64,000 nucleotides of DNA, taken from assembly GCF_003614885.1 (NCBI RefSeq), contig NZ_QZMS01000007.1, forward strand, positions 62,001-126,000. The letters are read 5' to 3'. Under the pieces are notes generated by a model. The model was not told the DNA's origin and did not search any database. It saw only the letters and a list, made by a program, of their open reading frames with translations. The position numbers were made by a program, and so were the translations under genes. The DNA comes from Photobacterium salinisoli (GTDB lineage: Bacteria; Pseudomonadota; Gammaproteobacteria; Enterobacterales; Vibrionaceae). Positions 51,775-61,940 of the stretch are shown here, one piece after another; position 1 is the first letter of the stretch; the number at the start of each line of letters is the position of its first letter.

Positions 51775-52998
51775 ATGGATATTATTCTTGGCGTAGTTAT
51801 GTTCACCTTGATTATCCTGGCTCTGGTATTAGTGATTCTGTTCGCTAAATCCAAGCTGGTACCATCAGGTGACATTACTATCTCAATCAATAACGACCCG
51901 GAAAAAGCAATCACGACCCCTGCGGGTGGTAAACTTCTGGGCGCACTGGCAGGCAGCGGCATCTTTGTCTCTTCTGCTTGTGGTGGTGGTGGTTCATGCG
52001 GTCAGTGCCGTGTGAAAATCAAATCTGGTGGCGGCGATATCCTGCCAACCGAGCTTGATCACATCACTAAAGGTGAAGCACGTGAAGGTGAGCGTCTGTC
52101 TTGCCAGGTGAACGTGAAAGCCGACATGGACATCGAGCTGCCAGAAGAAATCTTTGGTGTGAAGAAGTGGGAGTGTTCTGTTATCTCTAACGATAACAAA
52201 GCGACCTTCATCAAAGAGCTGAAACTGGGCATCCCGGACGGCGAATCAGTACCATTCCGTGCTGGTGGTTATATTCAGATTGAAGCGCCACCGCACCATG
52301 TTAAGTATGCTGATTACGACGTACCTGAGAAATTCCGTGAAGACTGGGATAAGTTCAACCTGTTCCGTTACGAGTCGAAAGTAAACGAAGAGACAATTCG
52401 TGCTTACTCAATGGCGAACTATCCGGAAGAGGAAGGCATTATCATGCTGAACGTGCGTATCGCTACGCCGCCACCTCGTAATCCGGATGTGCCACCAGGT
52501 ATCATGTCTTCATATATCTGGTCGCTGAAACCGGGTGATAAGGTGACTATCTCTGGTCCGTTTGGTGAATTCTTCGCGAAAGATACCGATGCAGAGATGG
52601 TGTTTATCGGCGGTGGTGCCGGTATGGCACCTATGCGTTCACACATCTTTGACCAGCTGAAGCGTTTGCAGTCTAAGCGCAAGATGACCTTCTGGTACGG
52701 TGCGCGTTCTAAGCGTGAAATGTTCTATGTAGAAGATTTCGATATGCTGCAGAACGAGAATGATAACTTTAAGTGGTACTGCGCCCTGTCGGATCCTCTG
52801 CCAGAGGACAACTGGGACGGTTACACCGGCTTCATCCATAACGTGCTTTATGAAAACTACCTGAAAGATCATGAAGCGCCGGAAGACTGCGAATACTACA
52901 TGTGCGGTCCACCAATGATGAACGCAGCTGTTATCAGTATGCTTAAAGATCTGGGTGTTGAAGACGAAAACATCCTGCTGGATGACTTTGGTGGCTAA
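51775..52998 (+). CDS. nqrF: Na+-translocating NADH:quinone reductase subunit F
   Basis: A 407-residue NADH-oxidising subunit. One N-terminal helix ([19 protein letters not shown]), then a 2Fe-2S ferredoxin domain with [15 protein letters not shown] and a distal Cys (LSCQVNV), then FAD-binding (RAYSMANYP) and NADH-binding ([22 protein letters not shown]) domains. It is the electron entry point of the complex and last of the nqr structural genes, followed by a terminator. Confidence 0.98.
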   Translation: MDIILGVVMFTLIILALVLVILFAKSKLVPSGDITISINNDPEKAITTPAGGKLLGALAGSGIFVSSACGGGGSCGQCRVKIKSGGGDILPTELDHITKGEAREGERLSCQVNVKADMDIELPEEIFGVKKWECSVISNDNKATFIKELKLGIPDGESVPFRAGGYIQIEAPPHHVKYADYDVPEKFREDWDKFNLFRYESKVNEETIRAYSMANYPEEEGIIMLNVRIATPPPRNPDVPPGIMSSYIWSLKPGDKVTISGPFGEFFAKDTDAEMVFIGGGAGMAPMRSHIFDQLKRLQSKRKMTFWYGARSKREMFYVEDFDMLQNENDNFKWYCALSDPLPEDNWDGYTGFIHNVLYENYLKDHEAPEDCEYYMCGPPMMNAAVISMLKDLGVEDENILLDDFGG

Positions 52999-53019
52999 CG
53001 CTGCCTGAGGTCTTCCTCT

Positions 53020-53051
53020 AAAATGGCTGATCCCTTGGGTCAGCCATTTTT
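53020..53051 (+). terminator. Intrinsic terminator after nqrF
   Basis: AAAATGGCTGA pairs with TCAGCCATTTTT around a nine-base loop. It would partly separate apbE-nqrM from the structural genes. Confidence 0.88.
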
Positions 53052-53141
53052 CGTCAAGCCCTGCATCAATTCCTTAGCGCCTATCAATGCCGTGTGCACG
53101 GCAACTGAGCGGACATTTTCAGTATTTGGGAGATCCCTTGC

Positions 53142-54164
53142 ATGATGAAACTATTCACCCGGGCAGTTATGCTGCTGGTGATGGCACTGGTTGTCAGTGG
53201 CTGTAGCGAGCAACGTCAGTTAATTCACCTGACCGGCTCAACAATGGGGACCTATTATTCGATCAAGTTGATTGAGCAGGAAGGCTTACCGAGCGAAGTG
53301 GCACTTCAGAAAGAAATTGATCGCCGCCTTGAATTGGTTAACGATCAGATGTCGACTTATCGTGAGGACTCCGAGCTCAGCCAATTTAATCAGCATCGAA
53401 GCAGCGAACCGTTTGAGGTGTCGGCAGATACGGCGACGGTGGTACGGGAAGCGATTCGCTTGTCTAAACTGACTGATGGGGCATTGGATGTGACGGTTGG
53501 CCCTCTGGTCAACTTGTGGAGTTTCGGCCCGGAAGCCCGTCCGGATGTGGTACCGACGGATGAAGAACTGGATGCTCGTCGTCAGGAAGTCGGTATAGAG
53601 CATCTGAAGGTTCAAGGTAACACTTTGATTAAAGATATGCCTGGGCTGTATGTTGATCTGTCATCCATTGCTAAAGGGTACGGTGTCGATGTTGTGGCTG
53701 ACTATATTGCTTCATTGGGTGTGAATGACTATCTGGTTGAAATCGGTGGAGAAATCCGCCTGAAAGGCAAAAATCTGGAAGGCGTGCCATGGCGGATAGC
53801 AATTGAAAAGCCTACACAAGATGGCAGCCGTTCCATACAGGAAGTGGTTGAGCCGGGTGAAATGGCCGTTGCCACTTCGGGTGATTATCGTAACTATTTT
53901 GAAGAAAATGGTGTACGCTACTCACATCTGATAAATCCCATAACAGGCAAGCCGATTACTAACCATGTGGTTTCAGTCACTGTGATGCATCCGAAATGCA
54001 TGACAGCAGATGCTCTGGCAACGGCATTTTCTGTCATGGGAGAAGAGAAAGCAATCGCACTGGCAAACCAAGAAAATTGGCCAGTTCTGTTGATAGTAAG
54101 TACTGATGAAGGTTTTAAGGAATATGCCTCTGATGCCTTCAAGACTTACATGCAGAAGAAATAA
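53142..54164 (+). CDS. apbE: FAD:protein FMN transferase ApbE
   Basis: A 340-residue lipoprotein (MLLVMALVVSGC, lipobox VSGC) that transfers FMN from FAD to threonine in SGAT-type motifs of exported proteins, notably NqrB and NqrC. Family features: TGSTMGTYYSIK near the N-terminus, VGPLVNLWSFGP, and the C-terminal TADALATAFSVMG with the Mg site residues. It follows the nqr operon, as in other Vibrionaceae. ATG 53142 or 53145. Confidence 0.96.
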   Translation: MMKLFTRAVMLLVMALVVSGCSEQRQLIHLTGSTMGTYYSIKLIEQEGLPSEVALQKEIDRRLELVNDQMSTYREDSELSQFNQHRSSEPFEVSADTATVVREAIRLSKLTDGALDVTVGPLVNLWSFGPEARPDVVPTDEELDARRQEVGIEHLKVQGNTLIKDMPGLYVDLSSIAKGYGVDVVADYIASLGVNDYLVEIGGEIRLKGKNLEGVPWRIAIEKPTQDGSRSIQEVVEPGEMAVATSGDYRNYFEENGVRYSHLINPITGKPITNHVVSVTVMHPKCMTADALATAFSVMGEEKAIALANQENWPVLLIVSTDEGFKEYASDAFKTYMQKK

Positions 54165-54178
54165 GTTGAGAGCATAGT

Positions 54179-54400
54179 ATGTTGGTATATGTAACAACCT
54201 TTGGCGTTTTTCTGTTAGTCATAGTCGCAATGGCTGTCGGCTACATTTTCCAGCGTAAAACGGTGGCTGGTAGCTGCGGTGGCCTTGGCGCGGTTGGCAT
54301 TGAAAAAGAATGTGACTGCCCTGAGCCCTGTGACAAGCGTTTGAAGCGTGAAGCTCGCGCCGCCAAACAGGAAGAATGGAAGAAAAATCAGATCATCTGA
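54179..54400 (+). CDS. nqrM: Na+-NQR maturation protein NqrM
   Basis: A 73-residue DUF539 protein: one N-terminal helix (FGVFLLVIVAMAVGYIF) and a cytoplasmic Cys-rich segment GSCGGLGAVGIEKECDCPEPC with four cysteines. NqrM is required for assembly of the NqrDE metal centre, probably by delivering iron. It starts 14 bases after apbE and ends in a strong terminator. Confidence 0.95.
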   Translation: MLVYVTTFGVFLLVIVAMAVGYIFQRKTVAGSCGGLGAVGIEKECDCPEPCDKRLKREARAAKQEEWKKNQII

Positions 54401-54425
54401 TTGAAGACTGACGTTCACGCTGAGT

Positions 54426-54457
54426 AAAAAGCCCGTGGAGAATACCGCGGGCTTTTT
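54426..54457 (+). terminator. Intrinsic terminator after nqrM
   Basis: AAAAAGCCCG pairs with CGGGCTTTTT, followed by further T residues. Confidence 0.9.
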
Positions 54458-54546
54458 GTTGCTCGCTATCTGCTTGGTAAGCACTTATAATGCTGTATAT
54501 AAAAACAGTAACCTATTCTCCAGTCACATGCTGAAAGCCCGATGTT

Positions 54547-55629
54547 ATGTCAGATAAAACCGTGACCGACAGCCATCAACGGAAAATTATCCATATTGAT
54601 ATGGACTGCTTTTTTGCGGCGGTTGAGATGCGTGATAATCCTGAGCTGCAACATGTGCCGATTGCTATCGGTGGCCGATCTGAACAGCGGGGAGTGCTCA
54701 GTACCTGCAATTATCTGGCCCGGCAATTCGGCGTGCGTTCCGCTATGCCGACGGCCCAGGCGATGAAGCTCTGTCCCGGCCTGATACTGGTACCCGGCAG
54801 GATGGCTGTGTATAAAGAGGTCTCCCATCAGATCAGGGCGATTTTCCAACGCTATACCTCGTTGATTGAACCTCTTTCACTGGATGAAGCCTACCTGGAT
54901 GTCACCGAGTGTGATCTGCACCGCGGTTCTGCGACTTTGATTGCCCAGGATATTCGTCAGGCTATTCGTGAAGAGTTGCATCTCACGGCATCTGCAGGCG
55001 TGGCACCGGTAAAATTCATTGCCAAAATCGCCTCTGATATGAATAAACCGGATGGCCAGTATGTGGTGACGCCAGCCGACGTGCCTGACTTTGTGGCTGA
55101 CTTGCCGCTGGAGAAAATACCGGGTGTAGGTAAAGTCACTATCCAAAAACTGCATGACATCGGTCTGTACCTCGGAAAAGATGTGCAAGCCTATGACAGG
55201 CGGGAGTTGTTAAAACAGTTCGGCAAGTTTGGTCAGTCGCTGTGGGCGCGGGCACACGGCATTGATGAGCGTGAAGTGGTGGTCTCGCGTGAACGAAAAT
55301 CAGTTGGTGTCGAGAGAACTTTTGCCCGCAACATAGTTGACTATGCGCAATGCTGGCAAGTCATAGAGCAGCTGTATCCTGAATTAGAAGCACGGCTTCG
55401 CAAAGTGCGTCCGGATCTGCGCATTGCCCGTCAGGGAGTGAAAATAAAATTTGCCGATTTTCAGCAAACCACGGTCGAACATATTCAGCCGGTGCTGCAC
55501 AAACAACAGTTTACCGCTTTACTGGCCGAAGCTTTGACAAGACAGAAAGGGCGGGAGATTCGCTTGGTCGGTATCAGTGTCGGGCTGGAATCGGGTGTTA
55601 AAGCCCAGCAATTGTCGTTTGACTGGTAG
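54547..55629 (+). CDS. dinB: DNA polymerase IV DinB
   Basis: A 360-residue Y-family error-prone polymerase. Catalytic motifs [16 protein letters not shown] (first Asp) and SLDEAYLDV (Asp-Glu pair) are intact; a helix-hairpin-helix follows at [13 protein letters not shown], and the C-terminal QLSFDW resembles the beta-clamp binding motif. It copies past lesions. ATG 54547. I see no clear LexA box in the 89 bases upstream, though the region is short. Confidence 0.97.
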   Translation: MSDKTVTDSHQRKIIHIDMDCFFAAVEMRDNPELQHVPIAIGGRSEQRGVLSTCNYLARQFGVRSAMPTAQAMKLCPGLILVPGRMAVYKEVSHQIRAIFQRYTSLIEPLSLDEAYLDVTECDLHRGSATLIAQDIRQAIREELHLTASAGVAPVKFIAKIASDMNKPDGQYVVTPADVPDFVADLPLEKIPGVGKVTIQKLHDIGLYLGKDVQAYDRRELLKQFGKFGQSLWARAHGIDEREVVVSRERKSVGVERTFARNIVDYAQCWQVIEQLYPELEARLRKVRPDLRIARQGVKIKFADFQQTTVEHIQPVLHKQQFTALLAEALTRQKGREIRLVGISVGLESGVKAQQLSFDW

Positions 55630-55660
55630 TCAGGGAGTCAGCTTCGCAGGAAAGGACAAT

Positions 55661-55682
55661 GGGGGAGCGGATGTGCTCCCCC
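55661..55682. terminator. Convergent hairpin between dinB and pepD
   Basis: GGGGGAGC pairs perfectly with GCTCCCCC around a six-base loop; no T-run. Confidence 0.55.
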
Positions 55683-55704
55683 TGGTGTAGATCAAGTGTC
55701 TAAA

Positions 55705-57165
55705 TCAGGCTTTCACCGGGATCTGTTTCAGAATGGCAACCATTTGTTCCCAGAACAGGCCAACGGTTTTAATGTTCACTTTCTCGTCGGGTGAATGCGG
55801 GTATTTAATGGTCGGGCCGAAAGAAATCATATCCATATTGGGGTATGGCTCTTTAAACAAGCCACACTCCAGGCCTGCATGGATCACCATAATATCCGGG
55901 ATCTTTCCGTAAATATCCTGGTAGGTTTCGCGGAACAGATGCATCACTTCCGAATCCGGATCAGGTTTCCAGCCCGGATAGGCGCCGGAAAATTCACACT
56001 GCGCACCGGCCAGCTGGGCCAGGGCGCTCAGCGAGTGTTCAACACTGCTGCGGCCGGAGTCGATCAGAGAGCGGATCAGGCACAGCAGAGTCACGCGGTC
56101 AGCCTCTGTGGTGATCACGCCAAGGTTGAGTGAGGTTTCAACAACACCTGAAATGTCGTCACTCATGCGTACCACTCCGTTCGGGCAGGCATTGATCAGC
56201 GCCAGCAGACGTTGCTGGCTGTCAGCAGATAAGCTATTAGCATGCAATTCGTGGTTTTCAACCGACAGTTTGATACCGGTTTCTGTATTACCCAACTCAG
56301 CATTCAGTGTGCTTTGGAATTGTCCGAAACACGCTTGCAACGCATCAGCTTTTTGGGTTGGCAGCGTCACTATGGCAAAGGCTTCGCGGGGAATCGCGTT
56401 GCGCAGTGTGCCGCCTTTGAGGCTGTTGACACGCAGCCCCAGCTCTGCAGCGTGGGCAAACAGGAAACGTCCCAGCAGTTTATTGGCGTTGGCCCGACCG
56501 GTGTGAATGTCGCAGCCTGAGTGTCCGCCTTTCAGGCCTTTAATCATCAGTTTGACAGCAGTATGATCTGCCGGAACCGGCTCACGCTCAATAGCAAGAG
56601 ATAGCTCGGCATCCACGCCACCGGCGCAACCCATGTAGATTTCACCTTCCTGTTCAGAATCGGTATTGAGAAGAATATCGCCTTCCAGCCAGCCTTCCTG
56701 CAGACCAAAGGCGCCCGTCATACCGGCCTCTTCATCAATGGTCAGCAGTACTTCCAGAGGACCATGCTCTATGTCTTTTGAGGCCAGTACAGCCAGACAG
56801 GTTGCCATACCAATGCCATTATCAGCACCTAAAGTCGTGCCTCTGGCGGTTACCCACTCACCGTCGATATAAGGCTGAATAGGGTCAACCGTAAAGTCGT
56901 GGTCTGTGTCTTCATTCTTTTGCGGAACCATATCAATGTGCGCCTGAAGCACCACGCCTTTGCGGTCTTCCATCCCGGCAGTGGCAGGCTTTTTAATAAA
57001 TACGTTGCCAGTGCTATCGCGGCGTACGGTCAGGCCTTGGCTTTCAGCAAAACGAATGATGTGCTGAGCCAATGCCTCTTCATGTTTGGATGGGTGTGGT
57101 ATGGCGCAAATTTGATCAAAGAACTGCCACACGATTTGTGGCGAAAGATGGCTGATTTCAGACAC
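55705..57165 (-). CDS. pepD: Cytosol non-specific dipeptidase (aminoacyl-histidine dipeptidase) PepD
   Basis: A 486-residue M20-family metallopeptidase cleaving dipeptides such as carnosine-like X-His. Zinc ligands appear in QAHIDMVPQ, GADNGIGMA, the DEEAGMTGAFG segment and at the C-terminus (MVIHAGLECGLF). Two lobes, catalytic and dimerisation, are of normal length. Start GTG 57165 with GGGAGAG upstream. Its neighbour in other Vibrionaceae is the same permease-gpt group found here. Confidence 0.96.
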   Translation of the reverse strand: MSEISHLSPQIVWQFFDQICAIPHPSKHEEALAQHIIRFAESQGLTVRRDSTGNVFIKKPATAGMEDRKGVVLQAHIDMVPQKNEDTDHDFTVDPIQPYIDGEWVTARGTTLGADNGIGMATCLAVLASKDIEHGPLEVLLTIDEEAGMTGAFGLQEGWLEGDILLNTDSEQEGEIYMGCAGGVDAELSLAIEREPVPADHTAVKLMIKGLKGGHSGCDIHTGRANANKLLGRFLFAHAAELGLRVNSLKGGTLRNAIPREAFAIVTLPTQKADALQACFGQFQSTLNAELGNTETGIKLSVENHELHANSLSADSQQRLLALINACPNGVVRMSDDISGVVETSLNLGVITTEADRVTLLCLIRSLIDSGRSSVEHSLSALAQLAGAQCEFSGAYPGWKPDPDSEVMHLFRETYQDIYGKIPDIMVIHAGLECGLFKEPYPNMDMISFGPTIKYPHSPDEKVNIKTVGLFWEQMVAILKQIPVKA

Positions 57166-57294
57166 AGAACTCTCCCTAATAAACTGTCATTCATGCTGCC
57201 AGAGCCGGACTATCATAGGGCGATTATCCGGAAATGGCAGATGAATATCTTACCTCAGCGATGGAGGGCTTGCTAATAATCCATTTTCTATTCG

Positions 57295-58938
57295 TTAAAT
57301 CTTAAATTGAGAGATCTGTACATTAAGGTGACGACCACTGGTGAGAAGCTGCTCACTGGCTGCCGCAATCTGCTGCCCTTGTGCAACATGGCTGTGGCTG
57401 TGCTCGCTCAGTTGCGACAGGCTGATGTTAATGGCTTCTGTCGCATCGGACTGCTGCTGGCTGGCATCGGCAATGTGTTGATTGAGTTCTCGAATAGTAT
57501 GAATTTGCTGGCTGATAGCTTCCAGTGCACTGGCGACATCTTGCGCATGTTTTACCGTACTGGCTGACTGCTCACTGGTTTGAAGCAGGGCGGTGCTGAC
57601 ATTGGTGGAGCGATTTTGCAGGCGGGTGATAATGGCTTCTATCTCATTGGTGCTGGACTGAGTGCGGGTAGCCAGAGTGCGCACCTCATCGGCAACCACG
57701 GCAAAACCGCGACCCTGCTCGCCGGCACGTGCAGCTTCGATGGCTGCATTGAGCGCCAGCAGGTTGGTTTGCTCTGCAATGTTGCGGATCACATCCAGCA
57801 CAGCGCCTATGGTTTCAGAGTCTTCAGCCAATGCCTGCGCACTTTTATTGGTTTCATCCAGCAAGGCTAGCAGGGCACGCATCTCCTCTCCGGAGCGGGA
57901 TACGACACTCAATCCTAATTCACTGTGAGATTGTGCAGCGGTTGCGGCATCGGCAGCCGTCGCGGCCGATCGTGCGACTTCCTGATTACTGGAATGCAGC
58001 TCTGTCATGGCCGAGGCGACTGAATCTACTCCCTGATGCGCCTGACTTGCACTGTCGGCCGTGGTGTTGGCGACGGCATTGAGCTGGCTGGCGGCTGAAC
58101 TGATATGTTCGCTGACGGGGGCAAGAGCACGCAGCATGTCACTTATCCGATCCGCGAACTGATTATAGGCTTCAGCAATGCGGCTCATTTCATCATTGCC
58201 CTGAACCGGCAGGCGCCGGGTTAAATCACCTTCACCACGCGATATGTCCTGCATCGCCTGTAAAGTGGATTCACACGGGGCGGTGATACTGCGGCCAATC
58301 ACCTTGGCCAGAACCAGCATCAGGATCAATGAAGCGGCCAGAATGAGCCCAAGACGCTGTAACTCAGAGTAAAACAGCGCTTTAACATCATCTACATAAA
58401 TGCCTGACCCTAAAATCCATCCCCAGGGTGCAAATCCTTTCACATAGGAAATTTTATCAACAGGCTCTGAATGGCCTGGTTTTTCCCACTGATAATCCAC
58501 AAAGCCCTGGCTTTGCTGCCTGACAATATCTGCCATGCTGACAAACAGTGTGTGGCCGAGCGGATCTTCAAACCGGGACAGATCTTTACCGTCCAGTTCG
58601 GGTTTGAACGGATGCATCACCATTTTGGGATGGTTATCGTTAATCCAGAAGTAATCGTTATTCTCGTAGCGCAGGCTGGCGATAGCCTGTTTTGCCTGTT
58701 GCTGTGCTTCACTGCGTGTCAGCTGGCCCTGAGTTTCCAGTTGGTGGTAGTAAGTCAGCAAACTGTGTGCACTTTCGACCAGGTTTCTGGTTTTATCCCG
58801 TTTTTGGTCCAGAAGGGTATCCTGATAGCCAGATATAAAGGTAATCAGAGGTAGCAGGGTCAGAATGGTAATGATCAAGCCCAGCAGATACAGACGGCTG
58901 CTGATAGATAGTGAACGTAAGTGAGGGAGTTTTGTCAT
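57295..58938 (-). CDS. Methyl-accepting chemotaxis protein with sCache_2 sensor
   Basis: A 547-residue chemoreceptor unrelated in its sensor to the two at the left end. N-terminal helix ([20 protein letters not shown]), periplasmic single-Cache domain ([20 protein letters not shown], with [15 protein letters not shown]), second helix ([17 protein letters not shown]), HAMP ([16 protein letters not shown]), and signalling hairpin [20 protein letters not shown]. sCache_2 sensors often bind small carboxylates. ATG 58938 has AAGGAAGAAAG upstream; longer frames to 59028 are rejected. Confidence 0.95.
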   Translation of the reverse strand: MTKLPHLRSLSISSRLYLLGLIITILTLLPLITFISGYQDTLLDQKRDKTRNLVESAHSLLTYYHQLETQGQLTRSEAQQQAKQAIASLRYENNDYFWINDNHPKMVMHPFKPELDGKDLSRFEDPLGHTLFVSMADIVRQQSQGFVDYQWEKPGHSEPVDKISYVKGFAPWGWILGSGIYVDDVKALFYSELQRLGLILAASLILMLVLAKVIGRSITAPCESTLQAMQDISRGEGDLTRRLPVQGNDEMSRIAEAYNQFADRISDMLRALAPVSEHISSAASQLNAVANTTADSASQAHQGVDSVASAMTELHSSNQEVARSAATAADAATAAQSHSELGLSVVSRSGEEMRALLALLDETNKSAQALAEDSETIGAVLDVIRNIAEQTNLLALNAAIEAARAGEQGRGFAVVADEVRTLATRTQSSTNEIEAIITRLQNRSTNVSTALLQTSEQSASTVKHAQDVASALEAISQQIHTIRELNQHIADASQQQSDATEAINISLSQLSEHSHSHVAQGQQIAAASEQLLTSGRHLNVQISQFKI

Positions 58939-59028
58939 AGCGCTTTCTTCCTTGCTTGCACTCAGGCAAATGACCTGCACTGATGTTGTCTGCTTATTCG
59001 GGAATAAGGTATGCCACTTTAGTCTCAT

Positions 59029-59194
59029 TTGTGTGGATTTACGGTCTGGCTAACATAATTAGTGGTGTAATAAATTATCGTTAATGGGGGTTTTTGAGAT
59101 ATTTACCCATAAAAGTGTGACGAGGTTAAAATTAAAGTTGTAATTAAATTACCAATTGGTTATTGTTATCCCAAGTTGAAAAACGATAGTTAGC
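59029..59194. promoter_or_regulatory. Control region ahead of the VcdRP-like RNA
   Basis: AT-rich. A TGTGA half-site with A-rich flanks lies at 59116-59120, a possible CRP site; the second half is poor. Candidate -10 elements are TGTTAT (59164-59169) and GATAGT (59185-59190). It also holds the divergent chemoreceptor's promoter. Confidence 0.45.
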
Positions 59195-59296
59195 ACAAGG
59201 AAAGGTCAGTGCATTAACTCCAGGGAACCGAGATTGGTGGCCAGGTTGCTCTCAGGCAGCCTCCAGGCAATAGAAATATATTAGGAAGTCGTTGTC

Positions 59297-59386
59297 ATGA
59301 ATGTATATGAATCCACAGCAAAATTTTGGAACAATAAAGGCGTTTTCAGTGGTGCGTTTAGCTACCCGCGATCCTTTGGTTACTGA
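59297..59386 (+). CDS. vcdP: VcdP-like 29-residue small protein
   Basis: A 29-residue protein beginning MNVYESTAKFWNNKGVFSG and ending SYPRSFGY: aromatic-rich, mildly basic, no membrane helix. ATG 59297 has AGGAAG eight bases upstream. Length and setting match VcdP, which in V. cholerae binds citrate synthase GltA and raises its activity, linking reduced sugar uptake to central metabolism. If correct, this protein would act in the cytoplasm on GltA. Identification rests on length, context and RNA layout, not on an alignment. Confidence 0.7.
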   Translation: MNVYESTAKFWNNKGVFSGAFSYPRSFGY

Positions 59387-59536
59387 TAGTTGAATTGCTC
59401 ACGGCACACATCCCCCTGATGTGCCTGCAGCCTTAGCGTTGCAAACAGATGTTCACCCCCTAACTTTCAAGACTAATCAGATGGTTGCTCTGCTGCAGTG
59501 ATTGCTGTTAACAGAGACCCGAAAACTTAGTTTTGC

Positions 59537-59565
59537 CGCCACCCGGGAAAGGGTGGCGTTTTTTT
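59537..59565 (+). terminator. Terminator of the VcdRP-like RNA
   Basis: CGCCACCC pairs with GGGTGGCG around GGGAAA-type loop bases, followed by a run of seven T residues, typical of Hfq-dependent small RNAs. Confidence 0.92.
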
Positions 59566-59895
59566 ATCTTCCGCTTAACTTAATTAGTTTTCATCCGGCA
59601 TTTTTGACGATAATGTTGCGAAAATGAATGTATTCGATTACACCCCGCCAAACAGAGTAAAGATTTCACTCTTTATACATGATTAAGCGTTTGCTTTTGC
59701 TGTGAAAAATATAAGTGATTAAAAAATCAACCAGGATGGTTTTGTTGTTATGTTTTTGATTTTGAATTATTTTTATTCAGGTATTGGCTGTGGTTTGGAC
59801 TAAAATCAGCCATATATCTGACACTGACGGATAATTCTGACCAGTCTGGTAATTTACTACTGATAAGCCTATAATCGCCCCCCAAAATTACTGCG
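59566..59895. other. Intergenic region upstream of the purine permease
   Basis: About 330 AT-rich bases with no ORF that I trust. The minus-strand frame at 59748-60260 is mostly an antisense shadow of the permease. No purine riboswitch core was recognised. Confidence 0.5.
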
Positions 59896-59911
59896 ACGCA
59901 ATCGTTTACTA
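59896..59911. promoter_or_regulatory. PurR-type operator
   Basis: ACGCAATCGTTTACTA matches the PurR consensus ANGMAAACGTTTKCGT at most positions including the CG centre. It is about 65 bases ahead of the purine permease start, as expected for hypoxanthine- or guanine-mediated repression. Confidence 0.75.
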
Positions 59912-59975
59912 TTTGCTGTGATACTTTTTTGCGTTTCAGAGGTAGCAAACACTTTTCTCCAAGGACCAGAGAGCA

Positions 59976-61265
59976 ATGCTTGAGAAACTGTTTAAGTTGA
60001 GTGAAAACGGTACGGACGTTCGTACTGAAGTTCTGGCAGGTGCAACGACCTTCCTGACGATGGCCTATATTATCTTTGTGAATCCGTCCATGTTGTCGGC
60101 AACAGGAATGGATAAAGGTGCGGTCTTTGTGGCGACCTGTCTGGCAGCCACGATAGGTTGTTTTGTGATGGGCCTGGTGGCTAATTACCCGGTTGCTCAG
60201 GCGCCTGGTATGGGCTTGAATGCTTTCTTTACTTATTCCGTTGTACTGGGAATGGGGCATACCTGGCAGGTTGCGCTGGCGGCGGTTTTCTTCTCTGGCC
60301 TGTGTTTCATTGCCTTGAGCCTGCTCAAAGTACGGGAATGGCTTATCAATGCCATACCTATGTCTCTCCGGATTGGTATCACGGCGGGAATCGGATTATT
60401 TCTGGCCTTTATCGCGCTGCAAAGTGCCGGGATCGTCGTTGATAATCCAGCGACTCTGGTACATGTCGGTGATCTGACAAGCTTTCCTGCCGTTATGGCA
60501 TCACTTGGCTTCGTGCTGACAATTGCTCTGGTACACCGTGGATTGAAAGCTGCCGTATTGCTGGCGATTTTGATCGTAACGGGCCTGGGCATCCTGTTTG
60601 GTGACATCCAATACAACGGGATTGTGTCTGCGCCGCCAAGCATAGCACCGACTTTCATGCAACTGGACTTTAGTGGTGCCCTGGATGTGGGTCTGGTATC
60701 GATTGTTTTTGCCTTCCTGTTCGTGGATCTGTTCGACACTGCCGGTACTCTGGTTGGTGTGGCAACCAAAGCCGATATGGTGGATAAAGACGGCAAGTTA
60801 CCGCGACTGAGCCGTGCGCTGCTGGCAGACAGTACCGCAACCTCTGTGGGGGCTTTACTGGGGACATCCAACACTACCTCATACGTTGAAAGTGTCGCGG
60901 GGGTAGCTGCGGGAGGCCGAACCGGCCTGACGGCTGTCACTGTTGGTGTTCTTTTCCTGCTGGCGCTGTTCTTCTCGCCACTGGCTGGCATGGTGCCAGC
61001 GTACGCAACCGCAGGGGCACTGTTTTATGTGGCCATTCTGATGATGTCAGGTCTGGTGGGTATTGACTGGCGTGACTTAACAGAAGCAGCACCTGTAGTT
61101 GTGGTTTGCCTGCTAATGCCGCTAACATATTCTATCGCTGAAGGTATAGCTCTGGGCTTTATCACCTATGCTGCAGTGAAATTGCTCAGTGGAAAAGGAC
61201 GCGAGGTGAACATCAGCGTTTGGGTTATTGCCGCACTGTTTGCAGCTAAAATCATCTTTTTATAA
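59976..61265 (+). CDS. Purine (guanine/hypoxanthine or adenine) permease, AzgA-like NCS2
   Basis: A 429-residue membrane protein with 12-14 helices, short for NCS2 and typical of the AzgA-like branch (GhxP, GhxQ, PurP). Motifs: GATTFLTMAYIIFVNPSML, QAPGMGLNAFF, the substrate-site VDLFDTAGTLVGVATKA and GTSNTTSYVESVAG. The product imports a purine base. The PurR-like operator upstream and gpt downstream support a guanine/hypoxanthine or xanthine salvage role. ATG 59976, with a purine-rich stretch AGGACCAGAGAG before it. Confidence 0.93.
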   Translation: MLEKLFKLSENGTDVRTEVLAGATTFLTMAYIIFVNPSMLSATGMDKGAVFVATCLAATIGCFVMGLVANYPVAQAPGMGLNAFFTYSVVLGMGHTWQVALAAVFFSGLCFIALSLLKVREWLINAIPMSLRIGITAGIGLFLAFIALQSAGIVVDNPATLVHVGDLTSFPAVMASLGFVLTIALVHRGLKAAVLLAILIVTGLGILFGDIQYNGIVSAPPSIAPTFMQLDFSGALDVGLVSIVFAFLFVDLFDTAGTLVGVATKADMVDKDGKLPRLSRALLADSTATSVGALLGTSNTTSYVESVAGVAAGGRTGLTAVTVGVLFLLALFFSPLAGMVPAYATAGALFYVAILMMSGLVGIDWRDLTEAAPVVVVCLLMPLTYSIAEGIALGFITYAAVKLLSGKGREVNISVWVIAALFAAKIIFL

Positions 61266-61316
61266 TTTGTTTATCGACCAGCGGTTTTTATTCGCTGATT
61301 TAGAGGTTCATCGGAT

Positions 61317-61775
61317 ATGAGTAATAAGTTCGTCATCACCTGGGACAACATGCAGAGTTACACGCGTCAGCTGGCTGAGAAGCTGCTGCCTGCCGAGCAG
61401 TGGAAAGGTATTATCGCTGTGAGCCGTGGCGGTTTGGTACCGGCTGCTATTCTTGCGCGTGAACTGGGTATTCGCCATGTTGATACAGTATGTATTTCAA
61501 GCTATGACCATGATCATCAGCGTGATATGAAAGTACTGAAAAAAGCAGAGGGTGATGGTGACGGCTTTATCGTAGTGGACGATTTGGTGGATACCGGCGG
61601 TACGGCGGAAATGATCCGCTCTATGTACCCTAAAGCAAAATTCGTGACAGTATGCGCCAAACCTGCCGGAAAACATCTGGTTGATGATTATGTTGTCGAT
61701 ATTGCGCAGGATACCTGGATTGAGCAACCCTGGGATATGGCAGTGACCTTTGTGGATCCTATTGCCAAGCGCTGA
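61317..61775 (+). CDS. gpt: Xanthine-guanine phosphoribosyltransferase Gpt
   Basis: A 152-residue purine salvage enzyme making GMP, XMP or IMP from the base and PRPP. The PRPP loop is [15 protein letters not shown]; the flexible-loop residues appear in [10 protein letters not shown] and the base site in the C-terminal [11 protein letters not shown]. It lies 51 bases after the permease, on the same strand, probably cotranscribed, so that imported base is trapped as nucleotide. Confidence 0.97.
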   Translation: MSNKFVITWDNMQSYTRQLAEKLLPAEQWKGIIAVSRGGLVPAAILARELGIRHVDTVCISSYDHDHQRDMKVLKKAEGDGDGFIVVDDLVDTGGTAEMIRSMYPKAKFVTVCAKPAGKHLVDDYVVDIAQDTWIEQPWDMAVTFVDPIAKR

Positions 61776-61801
61776 GTAAGACAGCCACCCTGCATTTTTT
61801 C

Positions 61802-61829
61802 AAAAAGGAGCGAACAGGCTCCTTTTTTT
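61802..61829 (+). terminator. Intrinsic terminator after gpt
   Basis: AAAAAGGAGC pairs with GCTCCTTTTT around a short loop, followed by additional T residues. Confidence 0.92.
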
Positions 61830-61940
61830 GTGCCTGTTGCTTGGGGTAATGGCAGAGAAAACATATACAATATAGCCAGATTCAATGTTATCGCTGGGTG
61901 GCGGTAGCAGGTTATGAACCGACAAATGCAGGAGTCAATT

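Larger units (their letters stand above)
59195..59565 (+). ncRNA. vcdRP: VcdRP-like dual-function small RNA
   Basis: A transcript-like segment between pepD/chemoreceptor and the purine permease. It contains a 29-codon ORF (59297-59386), then a non-coding 3' part with C-rich single-stranded-looking stretches ATCCCCCTGAT and CACCCCCTAAC, and ends with a strong terminator (59537-59565). From memory, Vibrio cholerae VcdRP has this same layout: a CRP-controlled RNA that encodes the 29-residue VcdP and whose C-rich part base-pairs with PTS mRNAs. The position next to pepD also fits my recollection. The 5' end is an estimate. Confidence 0.72.

Noticed and set aside
59566-59975. Purine riboswitch ahead of the permease
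   Set aside because: No conserved J/loop motifs of the purine aptamer; the PurR-like box explains regulation better.
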